The notes under the pieces: generated by a model | What the model was told of the DNA's origin: nothing | The model's database searches: none | What the model saw: the letters and a program-made list of their open reading frames with translations, nothing else | Shown here: positions 37,468-48,400 of the stretch, piece by piece | Numbering within the stretch: position 1 is the stretch's first letter | How the letters are laid out: each line of letters begins with the position of its first letter | Assembly (NCBI GenBank): GCA_001770855.1 | Contig: MESE01000001.1 | Coordinates: 372,001-436,000, forward strand | Source of the DNA: Burkholderiales bacterium RIFCSPLOWO2_02_FULL_57_36 | GTDB lineage: Bacteria; Pseudomonadota; Gammaproteobacteria; Burkholderiales; Burkholderiaceae_D | Length of the DNA: 64,000 bases | Direction of reading: 5' to 3' | Made by a program: the position numbers and the translations under genes

Positions 37468-38100
37468 TCAAAGAATTTTGTGCTGCTGCAAGTATTGATG
37501 GATGATCGCAAGGCGGCTTTGCGCATTTTCCAGTTCAAGCAATTTTTGCCGCGCCTTCAGCGGAATCGGAAGAATTTCGCACCATCGATTGGCGACCCAG
37601 CCGGTATTGTCCAATTGCGCCGGTTGGGCAAACGGACTGATGAACGCTTCTCCCTGTTCCGCGCGTCCCTTGGCATTGATATCGTCGATCACGAGTTTGA
37701 GCGCTTTTGCACAATTGACATGCATGTCGCTTAGCGTAACCGCCTCGTCCGCAGGAATCGGCTCCACGCGGGCTTCGAGCCGTTGATCTTCCAATACCCG
37801 TGTCTCAACGATGCGAAAACGTTCGCCGCCCTGTGTGCGGAGCAGCAGCACTCCGAGATCCTGCATATCCCACTGCATGATATTTGCCAGACAGCCCACG
37901 GCTTCCGGCTCGGCCGCCAAGCCGACTTCTTGCCCTGATTTGATGCGCACCACGCCGAAAGGGGTTTCGCTCTTCATGCACTGGCGCACCATATCCACGT
38001 AACGTGTTTCGAATACTTTCAGCGGTAAAACTCCGCCGGGAAACAGTACGGTGTTGAGCGGAAAAAGCGGTAGCCAGGCGTTCCGGATAAGCATGATCAT
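37468..38100 (-). CDS. Lon N-terminal (LON substrate-binding) domain protein
   Basis: A 210-residue protein made only of the LAN/LON substrate-binding domain of Lon protease, with no ATPase or protease part. It begins WLPLFPLNTVLFPGGVLPLKVFE, the classical LON motif, and has a helical C-terminal half (about 130-205). Such stand-alone proteins are common in betaproteobacteria and may act as adaptors, but no role is proven. It is convergent with mutY and lies near rapZ on the same strand. Confidence 0.87.
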   Translation of the reverse strand: MIMLIRNAWLPLFPLNTVLFPGGVLPLKVFETRYVDMVRQCMKSETPFGVVRIKSGQEVGLAAEPEAVGCLANIMQWDMQDLGVLLLRTQGGERFRIVETRVLEDQRLEARVEPIPADEAVTLSDMHVNCAKALKLVIDDINAKGRAEQGEAFISPFAQPAQLDNTGWVANRWCEILPIPLKARQKLLELENAQSRLAIIHQYLQQHKIL

Positions 38101-38172
38101 GATGAGACGGGATGAATGATGGGTATGACAGTGCCGCTAATGTTTGAATCGCGGCATAATTATGAAAATCTT

Positions 38173-39042
38173 TCAGCCAAGCTCTCGGTGCCGCAATACG
38201 ACCCGCGCCGAATCCTGGAAATAACGGGCAAGTTCTTCGACGAAATATACCGATCTATGTTGGCCGCCGGTACAGCCGATAGCAACCGTCAGGTAACTGC
38301 GGTTGTCATTCTTGAATGCAGGCAGCCATTTTTCGACGAATCCGCGTATATCGCTTAACAAGGCATGTGCATCCGGTTGCGCGTTCAGGAAATCGACCAC
38401 CGGAGCGTCTCTGCCGGTCAGCAGCCGCAAGTCGGGATCGTAATAGGGATTGGGCAAAACACGTACATCGAACACCAGATCCGCATCCAGCGGAACGCCG
38501 AATTTGAATGCAAAGGATTCGAACAACAGCGTCAGCGGCGTACGCTCGGTTCCGATCAGGTCCTTGATCCATGCACGCAATTTGTTGGCGCTCAGGCCGG
38601 AGGTGTCGATCAAGTGTCCGAGTCCCTCGATCACGCCCATCATTTCGCGCTCTTTTCGAATGCATTCGGTGAGGGTTGGGCGGTCGGTGGGGTTCTGGGC
38701 AGTAGTACCTAGCCGATGCGATAACGGATGGCTGCGCCTTGTTTCGGAGAATCTGGTAATCAGCGATTCCGTCTTGGCAGTCAGGAACAGCACCTTGATA
38801 TCATGCCCCTGCTCCTTGAGCCACCGGATGTCCGCGGGTAATCCGCTGAGCGAGACCGCGCTGCGCGCATCGACCGCCACCGCCAGGGTGGTTAGTTCGC
38901 CCTCATTGATGCGCGTTGCCACCAGCGCGCGCAATAGTGTCGGAGGTAAATTATCAACGCAGAAATAACCCGCGTCTTCGAGGGCGTTCAAGCCGACCGA
39001 TTTGCCGGAACCGGAAATGCCGGTAATAAGGATAATGCGCAT
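38173..39042 (-). CDS. rapZ: RNase adapter protein RapZ (YvcJ)
   Basis: RapZ is a P-loop nucleotide-binding protein that in enterobacteria guides RNase E to the sRNA GlmZ and so controls glucosamine-6-phosphate synthesis. The 289-residue product has Walker A GISGSGKS near the N-terminus and the C-terminal domain with [11 protein letters not shown] (about 250). Start ATG 39042 ([11 protein letters not shown]) is preferred to an open lead reaching 39105. It follows hprK on the same strand, an order typical of betaproteobacteria. Confidence 0.92.
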   Translation of the reverse strand: MRIILITGISGSGKSVGLNALEDAGYFCVDNLPPTLLRALVATRINEGELTTLAVAVDARSAVSLSGLPADIRWLKEQGHDIKVLFLTAKTESLITRFSETRRSHPLSHRLGTTAQNPTDRPTLTECIRKEREMMGVIEGLGHLIDTSGLSANKLRAWIKDLIGTERTPLTLLFESFAFKFGVPLDADLVFDVRVLPNPYYDPDLRLLTGRDAPVVDFLNAQPDAHALLSDIRGFVEKWLPAFKNDNRSYLTVAIGCTGGQHRSVYFVEELARYFQDSARVVLRHRELG

Positions 39043-39106
39043 AGGAAGTGATGATACCGCAGCTCCCGGAATATCGCCCGCAGTACTGAACGGCTTTGTG
39101 CGCAAA

Positions 39107-40045
39107 CTAATCCCTGCCCATGGCTTTCTGCTGGCGTTCCATGAAATCCTTCAGGGTATCGATTCCGCGCAATTGCAAAATCGTGTTGCGAACGGCAGCT
39201 TCGAGAAGCACCGCGAGATTGCGTCCGGCTTCAACGGGAATCACGACTTTGCGAATCGGGAGCCCGAGCACCTCTTCCGTATGCGAGTGCAAGGGTAGAC
39301 GCTCGTAATTTTCTTCCAGGGTTTTGCGGCGCACCAAATGGACAATCAAGTTCAAGCGCATTTTGCGGCGCACCGCGGTTTCACCGAAAATCGCCTTAAT
39401 ATCAAGCAATCCCAATCCGCGTACCTCAAGCAAATTTAGCAGCAGCGTCGGACACCGGCCCTCAATCATGTGCGGAGCGATCCGCGCAAATTCCACTGCA
39501 TCGTCGGCCACCAGGCCATGATTGCGTGAGATCAGTTCCAGGCCCAATTCGCTCTTGCCCAAGCCGGATTCCCCGGTAATCAATACGCCTACACCCAGCA
39601 CGTCCATGAAGACGCCGTGCATCGTAATGCGCTGCGCCAATTTCTTGGACAGATAGACGCGCAGATAATCGATCACCTGCGCCGCCGGCAACGGCGTCGA
39701 AAACAAAGGGATGTTCTTCTCGTCGCAAATCGACATGATATAAGCCGGTGTTTCGAGTCCTTGCGCAATGATGAATGCCGGCGGTTCGCCGGCCACAAGT
39801 TCTTCGGTTTGATGTACTCGCGCCGAAGGCGACAACCGGTTGTAGTACTTGGTTTCCTGATGTCCGAAAACCTGGATGCGTCCGGGGTGAATCAGGTTCA
39901 GATGACCGACTTGATCCGCCGCGGAAGTCGCGTCGCCTGAAATCAGGCGTTCGCCGCCGGGGAATCCGGCAAACCAGCCAAGCTCCAGCGCTTCGCGGTT
40001 ATCGTCATAAAGCTGTTGAATCGACAGTGGGGTGGATAGCGGCAT
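39107..40045 (-). CDS. hprK: HPr kinase/phosphorylase
   Basis: HprK phosphorylates and dephosphorylates a seryl residue of HPr. The 312-residue protein has an N-terminal regulatory domain, a P-loop GESGLGKS (158-165) and the HPr kinase signature downstream ([15 protein letters not shown]). In betaproteobacteria HprK acts in the regulatory PTS rather than carbon-source transport. It sits between ptsN and rapZ on the same strand. Confidence 0.95.
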   Translation of the reverse strand: MPLSTPLSIQQLYDDNREALELGWFAGFPGGERLISGDATSAADQVGHLNLIHPGRIQVFGHQETKYYNRLSPSARVHQTEELVAGEPPAFIIAQGLETPAYIMSICDEKNIPLFSTPLPAAQVIDYLRVYLSKKLAQRITMHGVFMDVLGVGVLITGESGLGKSELGLELISRNHGLVADDAVEFARIAPHMIEGRCPTLLLNLLEVRGLGLLDIKAIFGETAVRRKMRLNLIVHLVRRKTLEENYERLPLHSHTEEVLGLPIRKVVIPVEAGRNLAVLLEAAVRNTILQLRGIDTLKDFMERQQKAMGRD

Positions 40046-40103
40046 GATGGATCAGCACAGTACGAAATTTGAACGTAAGTGCATATTACCGATGATGCGC
40101 TAT

Positions 40104-40577
40104 TTATGCGACATTTTGCAGGATGGGCTGCCGTCCGGTGATGCGTGCATACGCTGCGGCGGGATCCGGGTCGTTCGCCAATCCGGTGCGAAATGCATCG
40201 TCGGAAAACATTTCGGCAACTTCCGACAAAATCTCGAGATGCTGTTGGGTAACATGATCCGGAATCAGCAGGAATACCAGCAGCTTCACCGGTTGTCCGT
40301 CAGGCGATTCGAATGGAATCGGTTCCGCCAAGCGGATAAACGCAGCTATTGGCGCTTTCAATCCCTTGATGCGGCCATGCGGTACGGCAACGCCATGACC
40401 TAATCCGGTAGAGCCCAATCGCTCTCTTGCGAACAAGTTATCCGATACCAGCGACCGCGCAATGCTGCAGTTGTTTTCAAAGAGCAATCCGGCCTGTTCA
40501 AATGCGCGCTTTTTGCTGGAGACATCAAGGTCAAGCACGACGTTTTCACGAGGAAGAATTTTATTGAAGTGGGTCAT
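40104..40577 (-). CDS. ptsN: PTS IIA-like nitrogen regulatory protein PtsN (EIIA-Ntr)
   Basis: PtsN is the terminal phosphate acceptor of the nitrogen-related PTS and regulates potassium and nitrogen physiology. The 157-residue protein has the phosphohistidine His67 in GHGVAVPHGRIKG, as in EIIA-fru/mtl-like proteins. The ATG at 40577 (MTHFNKILP) is chosen over one four codons upstream. hprK and rapZ follow. Unusually, rpoN and hpf, which normally precede ptsN, are not on this strand upstream. Confidence 0.94.
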   Translation of the reverse strand: MTHFNKILPRENVVLDLDVSSKKRAFEQAGLLFENNCSIARSLVSDNLFARERLGSTGLGHGVAVPHGRIKGLKAPIAAFIRLAEPIPFESPDGQPVKLLVFLLIPDHVTQQHLEILSEVAEMFSDDAFRTGLANDPDPAAAYARITGRQPILQNVA

Positions 40578-40637
40578 AATGCAATGCACAAAATTGAATT
40601 TCGCGGGAATTATAGGCTTATTCGGCGGCGTCGGCGC

Positions 40638-40715
40638 TCAAAGTAAAAGCATCGTAAAACTGAGAGTCATCAATGCCACGGTAATGACAGATTCAGGTTT
40701 TTCACTACTTGCCAT
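40638..40715 (-). CDS. Possible 25-residue membrane peptide
   Basis: A small frame begins MASSEKPESV and ends in a hydrophobic stretch of about 15 residues (VALMTLSFTMLLL), resembling a single-span membrane peptide. Its start is 15 bases after the methyltransferase stop, and TTGGA lies a few bases before the ATG. It might be translated from the methyltransferase transcript. No homologue is recognised, and chance cannot be excluded. Confidence 0.28.
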   Translation of the reverse strand: MASSEKPESVITVALMTLSFTMLLL

Positions 40716-40730
40716 TTTTCCAAGCTTATG

Positions 40731-41459
40731 TCAGGCCGGCTTGACTGCAATGAGATTGAGCAAAGTTTCCTCTCGTTGGCCGGGCAAAGGGGTTTTCTTT
40801 ATACCTAATTTATTGAGCAAGCCCAGATCGTTGCGGCTCCACCACAAATAAGGGAACGATATGCGATGCGGCTCGACGTTGAACCCGGTGCGGCGAATCA
40901 GAGCCAGGTATTCACCCGCACTCTTCTGGACTTCCATTGGATGACGAAACAATAACCGAATGATCCACGAATGAATATATGCGCGAGTGGATTCGGCAAA
41001 CAGCAGAAGGCCGCCTGGTTTTAACACGCGATAAAATTCCGCGATGGCTCTTTCCTGTTCGACGAGATGATGAAATGTTTGATGGCAAAATACCACGTCG
41101 ACACTGTGGTCGGGCAAATCGATCGCATCGCCGTTGCCAACCATTAGCTGCACTTCCACCGAATCGCGTTGCGCTTGCTGCCGAGCCTTTTCAAGGATTT
41201 CGGCATCGGCGTCAATGGCGATCAAGGTAGCGGGATTGAATGAATCTTTCAAGAACTTGAACGACTTTCCCTGGCCGCAACCGACATCAAGCATTACTTG
41301 GTAACCGGCAGGTTTCGGATGTCCGATCAAGCGGTTCAGGTCGTTGATTGCCACTTCAAGAACGAACTGAACCCACGTTTGACTTCCGAGGAACCAAATG
41401 CCGAAACGGGTTTCAGGTACAAAATTACGTTTATTCAAATCTTTTCCTGGTGCGTTCAT
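40731..41459 (-). CDS. Class I SAM-dependent methyltransferase
   Basis: A 242-residue protein with the SAM motif DVGCGQG (58-64), then an acidic loop (IAIDADAE) and the motif-II region around VVFCHQTFHHLVEQERA, followed by a C-terminal segment FRHPMEVQKSAGEYLAL. Architecture matches the Methyltransf_11-type family. The substrate cannot be told. It lies between ptsN and queF on minus and ends 15 bases before a possible small peptide. Confidence 0.83.
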   Translation of the reverse strand: MNAPGKDLNKRNFVPETRFGIWFLGSQTWVQFVLEVAINDLNRLIGHPKPAGYQVMLDVGCGQGKSFKFLKDSFNPATLIAIDADAEILEKARQQAQRDSVEVQLMVGNGDAIDLPDHSVDVVFCHQTFHHLVEQERAIAEFYRVLKPGGLLLFAESTRAYIHSWIIRLLFRHPMEVQKSAGEYLALIRRTGFNVEPHRISFPYLWWSRNDLGLLNKLGIKKTPLPGQREETLLNLIAVKPA

Positions 41460-41556
41460 TCGGAGTTTTATCCAATGAAGTGTGTCGGAATTCTAGCGTA
41501 AATTCATGAAGCAGGCTTTAGAAATTCCAAATGGCAATATGGCCGCTTGAGCCGGA

Positions 41557-42414
41557 TTATTGTCTCGCATTGCGTAAATTCGGCGGCCGCCGGCCTGTGG
41601 TGAAGTTGCTGCGCCACGGGTTGATGTCAAGTCCGCCACGCCTGGTGTAGCGTGCATATACTGACAATTTTTGCGGTTTGCATTGTCGCAGCAAGTCCAT
41701 GAAGATGCGCTCGACGCATTGCTCATGAAATTCGTTGTGCTCGCGAAAACCAATCAGATACCTCAACAAACCCTCCTGATCGATCGCGCTGCCTGCATAA
41801 CGAATCTGCACGCTGCCCCAATCCGGCTGGCCGGTTACCAGGCAATTCGACTTGAGCAAATGCGATACCAGGACTTCCTCCACCGGCGCCGCGTCGTGAT
41901 CGGCTTTCAAAAGCGACGGATCGGGTGCATATTCGGTCACTTCGATGTCAAGGCGGTCGAGCAGCAGACCATCCAGCTCTTCCATTTTGAATTTGGAGAA
42001 TGCATCGGGCAAAGTCAATGTCACTTGAACCGGCGCATCGAACCCGGACGACAAATCCGCACGCAGCAACTCCAGCAACGCATCCGGTCCCGCGAGCCTG
42101 GTCTGGTTGAACGAGTTCAGGTAAAGCTTGAAGGATTTCGATTCGACGATATTGCGCGAGTCGGCCGGAACGGTGACCGTTGCAATGCCTATTTGCGGTT
42201 TGCCGCGCAGATTCAGCCACGACACTTCATAAGCGTTCCAGATATCGATGCCGAAAAAAGGCAGCGTGCCGCTGAGGCCGAGTTCATTGCGCTTGTCCTG
42301 GCGCGCGATCGGGAACAGCAGCGATGGATTGTATTGGGCTTGGTAAGCGGCGGGCTTGCCGAGAGGAGATGCGTCCGGCGTGTTGGGCATGGTCATGTTG
42401 AAGCAGTGAGACAC
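41557..42414 (-). CDS. queF: NADPH-dependent 7-cyano-7-deazaguanine reductase QueF
   Basis: QueF reduces preQ0 to preQ1 in queuosine synthesis. The 285-residue product is the bimodular (type II, E. coli-like) form, with [13 protein letters not shown] in the N-terminal half, catalytic Cys near residue 190 in [12 protein letters not shown], and a C-terminal domain with [10 protein letters not shown]. The first ATG of several close together is used (42414); MTMPNT six residues in is another choice. No other queuosine genes are in the window. Confidence 0.95.
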   Translation of the reverse strand: MSHCFNMTMPNTPDASPLGKPAAYQAQYNPSLLFPIARQDKRNELGLSGTLPFFGIDIWNAYEVSWLNLRGKPQIGIATVTVPADSRNIVESKSFKLYLNSFNQTRLAGPDALLELLRADLSSGFDAPVQVTLTLPDAFSKFKMEELDGLLLDRLDIEVTEYAPDPSLLKADHDAAPVEEVLVSHLLKSNCLVTGQPDWGSVQIRYAGSAIDQEGLLRYLIGFREHNEFHEQCVERIFMDLLRQCKPQKLSVYARYTRRGGLDINPWRSNFTTGRRPPNLRNARQ

Positions 42415-42532
42415 AAACCAGCATTTTGCCAGATTCGTTTCAGATGGAGCACGAAGCCTCGCAATTGAACTTCAATTCATGGAGAATATTTCTCATCTGA
42501 TTTCTTCGTCCGAGGGCGCCAGCCTCGATGAC

Positions 42533-42581
42533 GGCGGACAACGTTTTCCGCAGTCCGCCTATCCGATCCGATATTCGGATC
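42533..42581. repeat. Two adjacent hairpins between queF and an unknown exported-protein gene
   Basis: GGCGGAC (42533-42539) pairs with GTCCGCC (42553-42559), and a perfect GATCCGA-TAT-TCGGATC (42565-42581) follows and overlaps the stop of the minus-strand gene. Neither has a T-run; they could stabilise the 3' end of that transcript. Confidence 0.45.
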
Positions 42582-43029
42582 ACCGGGCCAGGAATCTGCC
42601 GATATCCGAAGCCAGGTTTTTCATCCAGCCATTGGCTCGTGAATGAAGCATGGCTTCGCCATTGACAACTTCATATCGCAGCCCTTTGCTTTCCTTGTAA
42701 ATGATTTCTACTTGCCTGGTGTCGTATTTGAGGCTGACGACCAATGCAATCCTTCCGTTTTTCTTTCTGTCGAAAGTGCCTTCGATCACGTTGGGCGCTG
42801 TTTCCTTGCCTGTCCATCTGCGTCCGGCAAGACTTTTATTGATGGCTTCTTTTACATCGGCCAGGCTTTTTCCGGCCGGCACCGAAACGGGTGCGGGCAC
42901 GATCATGCGGCGCGGATCGGCGGCCGATTCGTGTTCCCAGTCCGATGCGATCGATGGCAAGGCAAACGACGCAAATGAAGAAAACAAGGCGGCAGCCAGC
43001 CATTTTGTTGTTAAGCGTAGAGCGAACAT
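42580..43029 (-). CDS. Exported protein of unknown function (149 aa)
   Basis: A signal peptide is visible (MFALRLTTKWLAAALFSSFASFALPSIAS, cleaved after about 29), so the product is periplasmic. The mature part starts DWEHESAADPRRMIVPAP and has a compact alpha/beta look with a central segment (RIALVVSLKYDTRQVEIIYKESKGLRYE) resembling an uncharacterised family. I do not recognise a function. It lies alone between queF and ilvA on minus, with hairpins at its 3' end. Confidence 0.7.
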   Translation of the reverse strand: MFALRLTTKWLAAALFSSFASFALPSIASDWEHESAADPRRMIVPAPVSVPAGKSLADVKEAINKSLAGRRWTGKETAPNVIEGTFDRKKNGRIALVVSLKYDTRQVEIIYKESKGLRYEVVNGEAMLHSRANGWMKNLASDIGRFLAR

Positions 43030-43128
43030 GTGAAAGACTCCCTGAGAGGTTGATTGTTTTCGAGTAACCTGCCGACCGGTGATCAGGCCGTTTTTTTCAT
43101 TGCCTTATTTGCTGTAAAGAAGCGCCTG

Positions 43129-44652
43129 CTACAAGAACAATTTATATGCCGGGTTTTCGCTCTCATCCCAATTGCGATAACCCAGGGTCCCGAGGAATGC
43201 GCGAAATGCCTTCATTTCTTTTTTCGGGACTTGCAGCCCGACTAGAATTCGGCCGACATCGCCGCCCTGGCTGCGATAGTGGAACAAGCTGATATTCCAG
43301 TTCGGCGCCATGCTGTCGAGGAAGCGCATCAGTGCGCCAGGACGCTCGGGAAATTCGAAGCGGTACAGCAATTCATCATGCGCAAGCGGGCTCTTGCCGC
43401 CGACCAGATGCCTGATATGCAGCTTCGCCAACTCATCGTGCGTCAGGTCGAGTGTCTTGAAGCCGTGCTTCTCGAAATTCTTGCGGATCTTGCCCGACTC
43501 GTCACGATTGGCGATTTGAACGCCGACAAATACATGCGCTTCTTTTTCATCGCTGATGCGGTAGATGAACTCGGTGACGTTGCGCGGGCCGACCAGTTCG
43601 CAAAAGCGCTTGAAGCTGCCGCGCTCTTCAGGAATCGTGACTGCGAATACCGCTTCGCGCGCTTCGCCGATCTCGGCGCGTTCCGTGACGAAGCGCAGTC
43701 GGTCGAAGTTCATGTTCGCGCCGCATGCGATCGTGATCAGCGTCTCGCCCTTGATCGGCTTCTTGGTCAGTTGCGAGCGCTCGATATACTGTTTCGCGCC
43801 CGCCACGGCCAATGCACCCGACGGCTCCAGAATGCTGCGGGTATCCTGGAATACATCCTTGATCGCCGCGCAGACGGCGTCGGTGTCGACCACGATGATC
43901 TCGTCCACATATTTTTTGGTCAGACGGAAGGTTTCTTCTCCCACCAGCTTGACCGCGGTCCCGTCGCAAAACAGTCCGACGTCGGACAGCGTCACGCGGC
44001 GCCCGGCCTTGATACTGCGCGCCATCGCATCGGAATCGGTGCTTTGCACGCCGATGATCTTGATTTCCGGACGCACCGCCTTGACATAGGCCGCCACGCC
44101 GGAAATCAATCCGCCGCCGCCGATCGCGACGAAAATCGCATGGATCGGCCCGGAGTGCTGGCGCAGGATTTCCATCGCAATCGTGCCCTGGCCGGCAATC
44201 ACATCGGGATCGTCGAAAGGGTGAACGAAGCTCAGCTTGTATTTTTTTTCGAGCGTCAGCGCATGCTGATATGCGTCACTGTATGAATCGCCGAACAGGA
44301 CCACTTCACCGCCGCGCGCCCGGACCGCATCGACCTTTACCTGCGGCGTGGTGGTCGGCATTACGATCACCGCGCGGCAGCCAAGCCGGGATGCCGCCAA
44401 TGCCACGCCTTGTGCGTGATTGCCGGCCGATGCGCAAATGACGCCATGCTTGATTTTTTCGGGCGGCAGGTTAGCCATCTTGTTATATGCGCCGCGCAGC
44501 TTGAAGCTGAATACGCTTTGCATGTCTTCGCGTTTGAAATAAATCCGGTTGCCCATGCGCTCGGAAAGCGTAGGAGCAAGATCGAGCGGGGATTCGATGG
44601 CGACGTCGTAGACGCGGGCGGTCAGGATTTTCTTCAGGTAGTCGGTGGTCAT
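43129..44652 (-). CDS. ilvA: Threonine deaminase (biosynthetic), IlvA
   Basis: IlvA deaminates threonine to 2-oxobutanoate for isoleucine synthesis. The 507-residue PLP enzyme has Lys51 in FSFKLRGAYNK and the phosphate-binding GGGGLISG loop (about 180), and two C-terminal ACT-like regulatory domains (about 335-405 and 430-500), the long biosynthetic form subject to isoleucine feedback. The ATG at 44652 (MTTDYLKKIL) is chosen over one five codons upstream. Confidence 0.95.
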   Translation of the reverse strand: MTTDYLKKILTARVYDVAIESPLDLAPTLSERMGNRIYFKREDMQSVFSFKLRGAYNKMANLPPEKIKHGVICASAGNHAQGVALAASRLGCRAVIVMPTTTPQVKVDAVRARGGEVVLFGDSYSDAYQHALTLEKKYKLSFVHPFDDPDVIAGQGTIAMEILRQHSGPIHAIFVAIGGGGLISGVAAYVKAVRPEIKIIGVQSTDSDAMARSIKAGRRVTLSDVGLFCDGTAVKLVGEETFRLTKKYVDEIIVVDTDAVCAAIKDVFQDTRSILEPSGALAVAGAKQYIERSQLTKKPIKGETLITIACGANMNFDRLRFVTERAEIGEAREAVFAVTIPEERGSFKRFCELVGPRNVTEFIYRISDEKEAHVFVGVQIANRDESGKIRKNFEKHGFKTLDLTHDELAKLHIRHLVGGKSPLAHDELLYRFEFPERPGALMRFLDSMAPNWNISLFHYRSQGGDVGRILVGLQVPKKEMKAFRAFLGTLGYRNWDESENPAYKLFL

Positions 44653-44795
44653 AGGGGCAATGTTCAAGGCACGCGGAACTGGCGGGCACGTACAAATCAG
44701 CGGGTCATTATAATGGACGCCCTCGGCATGCTTGTATCCCGTTGCTTATTTATTATTGATTGGTCATTTAATTCCGGCATGGCGCTCCCTTTTTA

Positions 44796-45284
44796 ATGAT
44801 TGAATCTGCGATCGATTGGCTCTTAAGCGCTCTGGCTTTGCCCAACGTCGGCTTGTCGTCGGTATTCCTGATCAGCCTGTTGTCGGCAACCTGGCTGCCG
44901 ATCGGTTCCGAACCGGCCGTGTTCGCGGTCATCAAGGTAAATGGCGCGCTGTTCTGGCCGGTGATGCTGGTTGCGACGGCAGGCAATACGGTGGGCGGAA
45001 TCATCGACTACTGGCTGGGCTACGGCGCCAAACAGATCTTTGCCAAGGAACGGGAAAGCCGCTGGTTCGGCTGGCTGCAGCGGTTTGGTCCCAAAACCAT
45101 GCTGCTGGCCTGGGTGCCGGGTATCGGCGATCCGATCTGCACCCTGGCCGGATGGTTGAAGCTGCCGTTCTGGCCAAGCGTCGTCTATATGGCGATCGGT
45201 AAATTTCTCCGCTATCTGACGATTACCTGGCTGCTGCTGTATGTGCCGGACGGGTTTTGGCGGCAAGTGATGCATTGGTTTTAA
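44796..45284 (+). CDS. YqaA-family inner-membrane protein (VTT/DedA-like)
   Basis: A 162-residue protein with several hydrophobic segments (about 6-26, 42-62, 97-120 and 128-152) and the conserved GNTVGGIIDYWLGYGAKQ stretch of the VTT/SNARE-associated family, to which DedA and YqaA belong. The function of YqaA is not established. It diverges from ilvA and precedes the FAD/Fe-S oxidoreductase by 189 bases. Confidence 0.88.
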   Translation: MIESAIDWLLSALALPNVGLSSVFLISLLSATWLPIGSEPAVFAVIKVNGALFWPVMLVATAGNTVGGIIDYWLGYGAKQIFAKERESRWFGWLQRFGPKTMLLAWVPGIGDPICTLAGWLKLPFWPSVVYMAIGKFLRYLTITWLLLYVPDGFWRQVMHWF

Positions 45285-45473
45285 GGGACATTCGCAGGCG
45301 TCGTCAAAGGCATTTGTCTCGATTCCTCCCGTCGGCGCCATTTTGCGCGATGTTCTCCTCCCTCAATCGCAAACCATTAGCCGTAGCAGTCGTAGGGGTG
45401 TTGCCGCGTGGTGCATCGCAATAAGCTAAAATGCGTCTTTAGTGTCAGACGCTCTCGTCCAAAATTTCTCCTG

Positions 45474-48400
45474 ATGAACGCCCCCGCACAAATTCAAGCC
45501 CTGATCTCCGAAACACCAGCTGGCGCAGCGCCGACGCGCCTGCGCGAGATCCCGTACAACTACACTTCGTTTTCCGATCGCGAAATCGTGATCCGCTTGC
45601 TGGGCGAGGAAAGCTGGCGTCTGCTCGACACGCTGCGCAGCGCGCGCCAGACCGGACGTTCTGCCCGGATGCTGTATGAAGTGCTGGGCGATATCTGGGT
45701 AGTGCGGCGCAATCCCTACCTGCAGGACGACATGCTCGACAATCCGAAGCGCCGGCAGGCGCTGATCGATGCGTTGAATCATCGCCTCGCGGAAGTGGAA
45801 AAACGGCGCATGACGACCGATCTGGCCGACGCCGGCGATCCCGATGCCAGGCGTCGCAGCATCAGTGTCGAAGCGCTGGTGCACGCTGCAAAAAAAGCGG
45901 TTGCCGACTTCGGCGAAGAATTCCGTAGCGCCTATGATCTGCGCAAACGCACCAACAAGGTTCTAGGGCGCTATACCGCAAAAGACAACATCAAGTTCGA
46001 CGGCTTGTCGCGCGTATCGCATGTGACCGATGCCACCGACTGGCGCGTCGAATATCCGTTCGTCGTGTTGACGCCGGATACCGAAGATGAAATGGCAGGC
46101 TTGGTCAAAGGCTGCATCGAACTCGGCCTGACCATCATTCCGCGCGGCGGCGGCACCGGATACACCGGCGGCGCAATTCCGCTGACGCCATTGTCGGCCG
46201 TGATCAATACCGAAAAGCTGGAGCGGCTGGGTGCTGTCGAATTGACGATGCTGCCGGGCGTCGATCGAGAATATGCAACGATTTATTCCGGGGCCGGCGT
46301 CGTGACAAAACGCGTGTCCGATGCGGCTGAAAAAGCCGGTTTCGTGTTCGCGGTCGATCCGACTTCGGCGGAGGCGTCGTGCATCGGCGGCAATGTGGCG
46401 ATGAATGCCGGCGGCAAAAAAGCCGTGCTATGGGGAACCGCGCTCGACAACCTGGCGAGCTGGCGCATGGTCGATCCAAATGGCGACTGGCTCGAAGTGA
46501 CGCGGCTTGAACATAATCTCGGCAAAATCCACGACGCGCCGGTTGCGAAGTTCAAACTCGAATGGACCCATCCGGCTGACAAAGGCAAAACCGGCGCACC
46601 GTTCAAAACTGAAATCCTGGAAATCGAAGGACGCAAATTCCGCAAGGAAGGTTTGGGCAAGGACGTCACCGACAAATTCCTCTCCGGTCTGCCGGGCATT
46701 CAGAAAGAGGGTTGCGATGGATTGATTACATCGGCGCGCTGGATTTTGCACAAGATGCCGAAATTCACGCGTACCGTCTGCCTGGAGTTTTTCGGCCAGG
46801 CGCGCGATGCGATTCCATCGATCGTCGAAATCAAGGATTACCTTGATGCGGAAACAAAAAAGGGCGGCGCGATTCTGGCCGGCCTGGAGCATCTCGACGA
46901 ACGCTATCTGCGCGCCGTCGGTTATGCAACCAAATCCAAGCGCGGCGTGTTGCCGAAAATGGCATTGTTCGGCGATATCGTCGGCGACGATGAAAATTCA
47001 GTGGCGCAGGCGGCATCCGAAGTGATCCGTATCGCCAATACCCGCGTCGGCGAAGGCTTCGTCGCAGTCAGTCCGGAAGCGCGCAAAAAGTTCTGGCTCG
47101 ATCGGGCACGCACCGCCGCGATCGCCAAGCATACCAACGCATTCAAGATCAATGAAGACGTGGTGATTCCGTTGAACCGGATGGGCGAATACACCGACGG
47201 AATCGAGCGTATCAATATCGAACTGTCGATCAAGAACAAGTTGCAACTGGTCGCGGAATTGCGCGGCTTTTTTGCAAAAGGCAATCTGCCGCTCGGCAAG
47301 AGCGAAGATGCGGAAGGCGACGACATTCCGGCTGCCGAACTGCTCGGTGACCGCGTCGCGCAAGCGGAGCAAATGCTTGATCTGACGCATGCACGCTGGT
47401 CGTATCTGCTGTCGCAACTCGACCGGCCGCTGCACGATGCGAAGCTGGAGTTGGTGCAACTGGGGCTGGAAAAACTGGTTCCTGTCTTTGAAGAACGTCT
47501 GGCGCAACAGCCGAACGCGACTGTGTTTGACGTGGTCCAGGACCGTACGGTGCGCGTCTCATGGAAGGCGGAAGTGCGTTCGCAATTGCGGCAGATTTTC
47601 AATGGCGCCGCTTTCAAGCTGATCCTGGACGAGTGCACCGCAATTCAAAAACAGGTGCTGCGCGGCCGCGTATTCGTTGCACTGCATATGCACGCCGGGG
47701 ACGGCAACGTGCACACCAATATTCCGGTCAATTCCGATCATTACCAGATGCTGCAGGATGCGCATGCGGCAGTGGCGCGCATCATGGCGCTGGCGCGCTC
47801 GCTGGACGGCGTGATTTCTGGCGAGCATGGCATCGGCATCACCAAGCTGGAGTATCTGACCGAGCTGGAAATCGGCGAATTCCGCGAATACAAGCAGCGG
47901 ATCGATCCGGAAGGGCGCTTCAACAAGGGCAAGCTGCTGAACCTTCCGGACTTGCATGCGGATCTGCGCAATGCGTACACGCCGTCGTTCGGCTTGATGG
48001 GCCATGAATCGCTGATCATGCAGCAAAGCGACATCGGCGCGATTGCCAACAGCGTCAAGGATTGTCTGCGCTGCGGCAAATGCAAACCGGTCTGCGCGAC
48101 GCATGTGCCGCGCGCCAATCTGCTGTACTCGCCGCGTAACAAGATTCTTGCGACATCGCTGCTGGTCGAAGCTTTCCTGTATGAAGAGCAGACCCGGCGC
48201 GGCATCTCGATCAAGCATTGGGAAGAGTTCGAGGATGTCGCCGATCACTGCACGGTGTGCCACAAGTGCCTGACGCCATGCCCGGTGGATATCGATTTCG
48301 GCGACGTGTCGATGAATATGCGCAATCTGCTGCGCAAGATGGGCAAGAAATCGTTCAATCCGGGCACCGCCGGCGCGATGTTCTTCCTGAACGCGACCGA

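Noticed and set aside
38116..38358. Plus-strand frame overlapping the end of rapZ
   Set aside because: About three quarters is the antisense of rapZ, which is a firm call.
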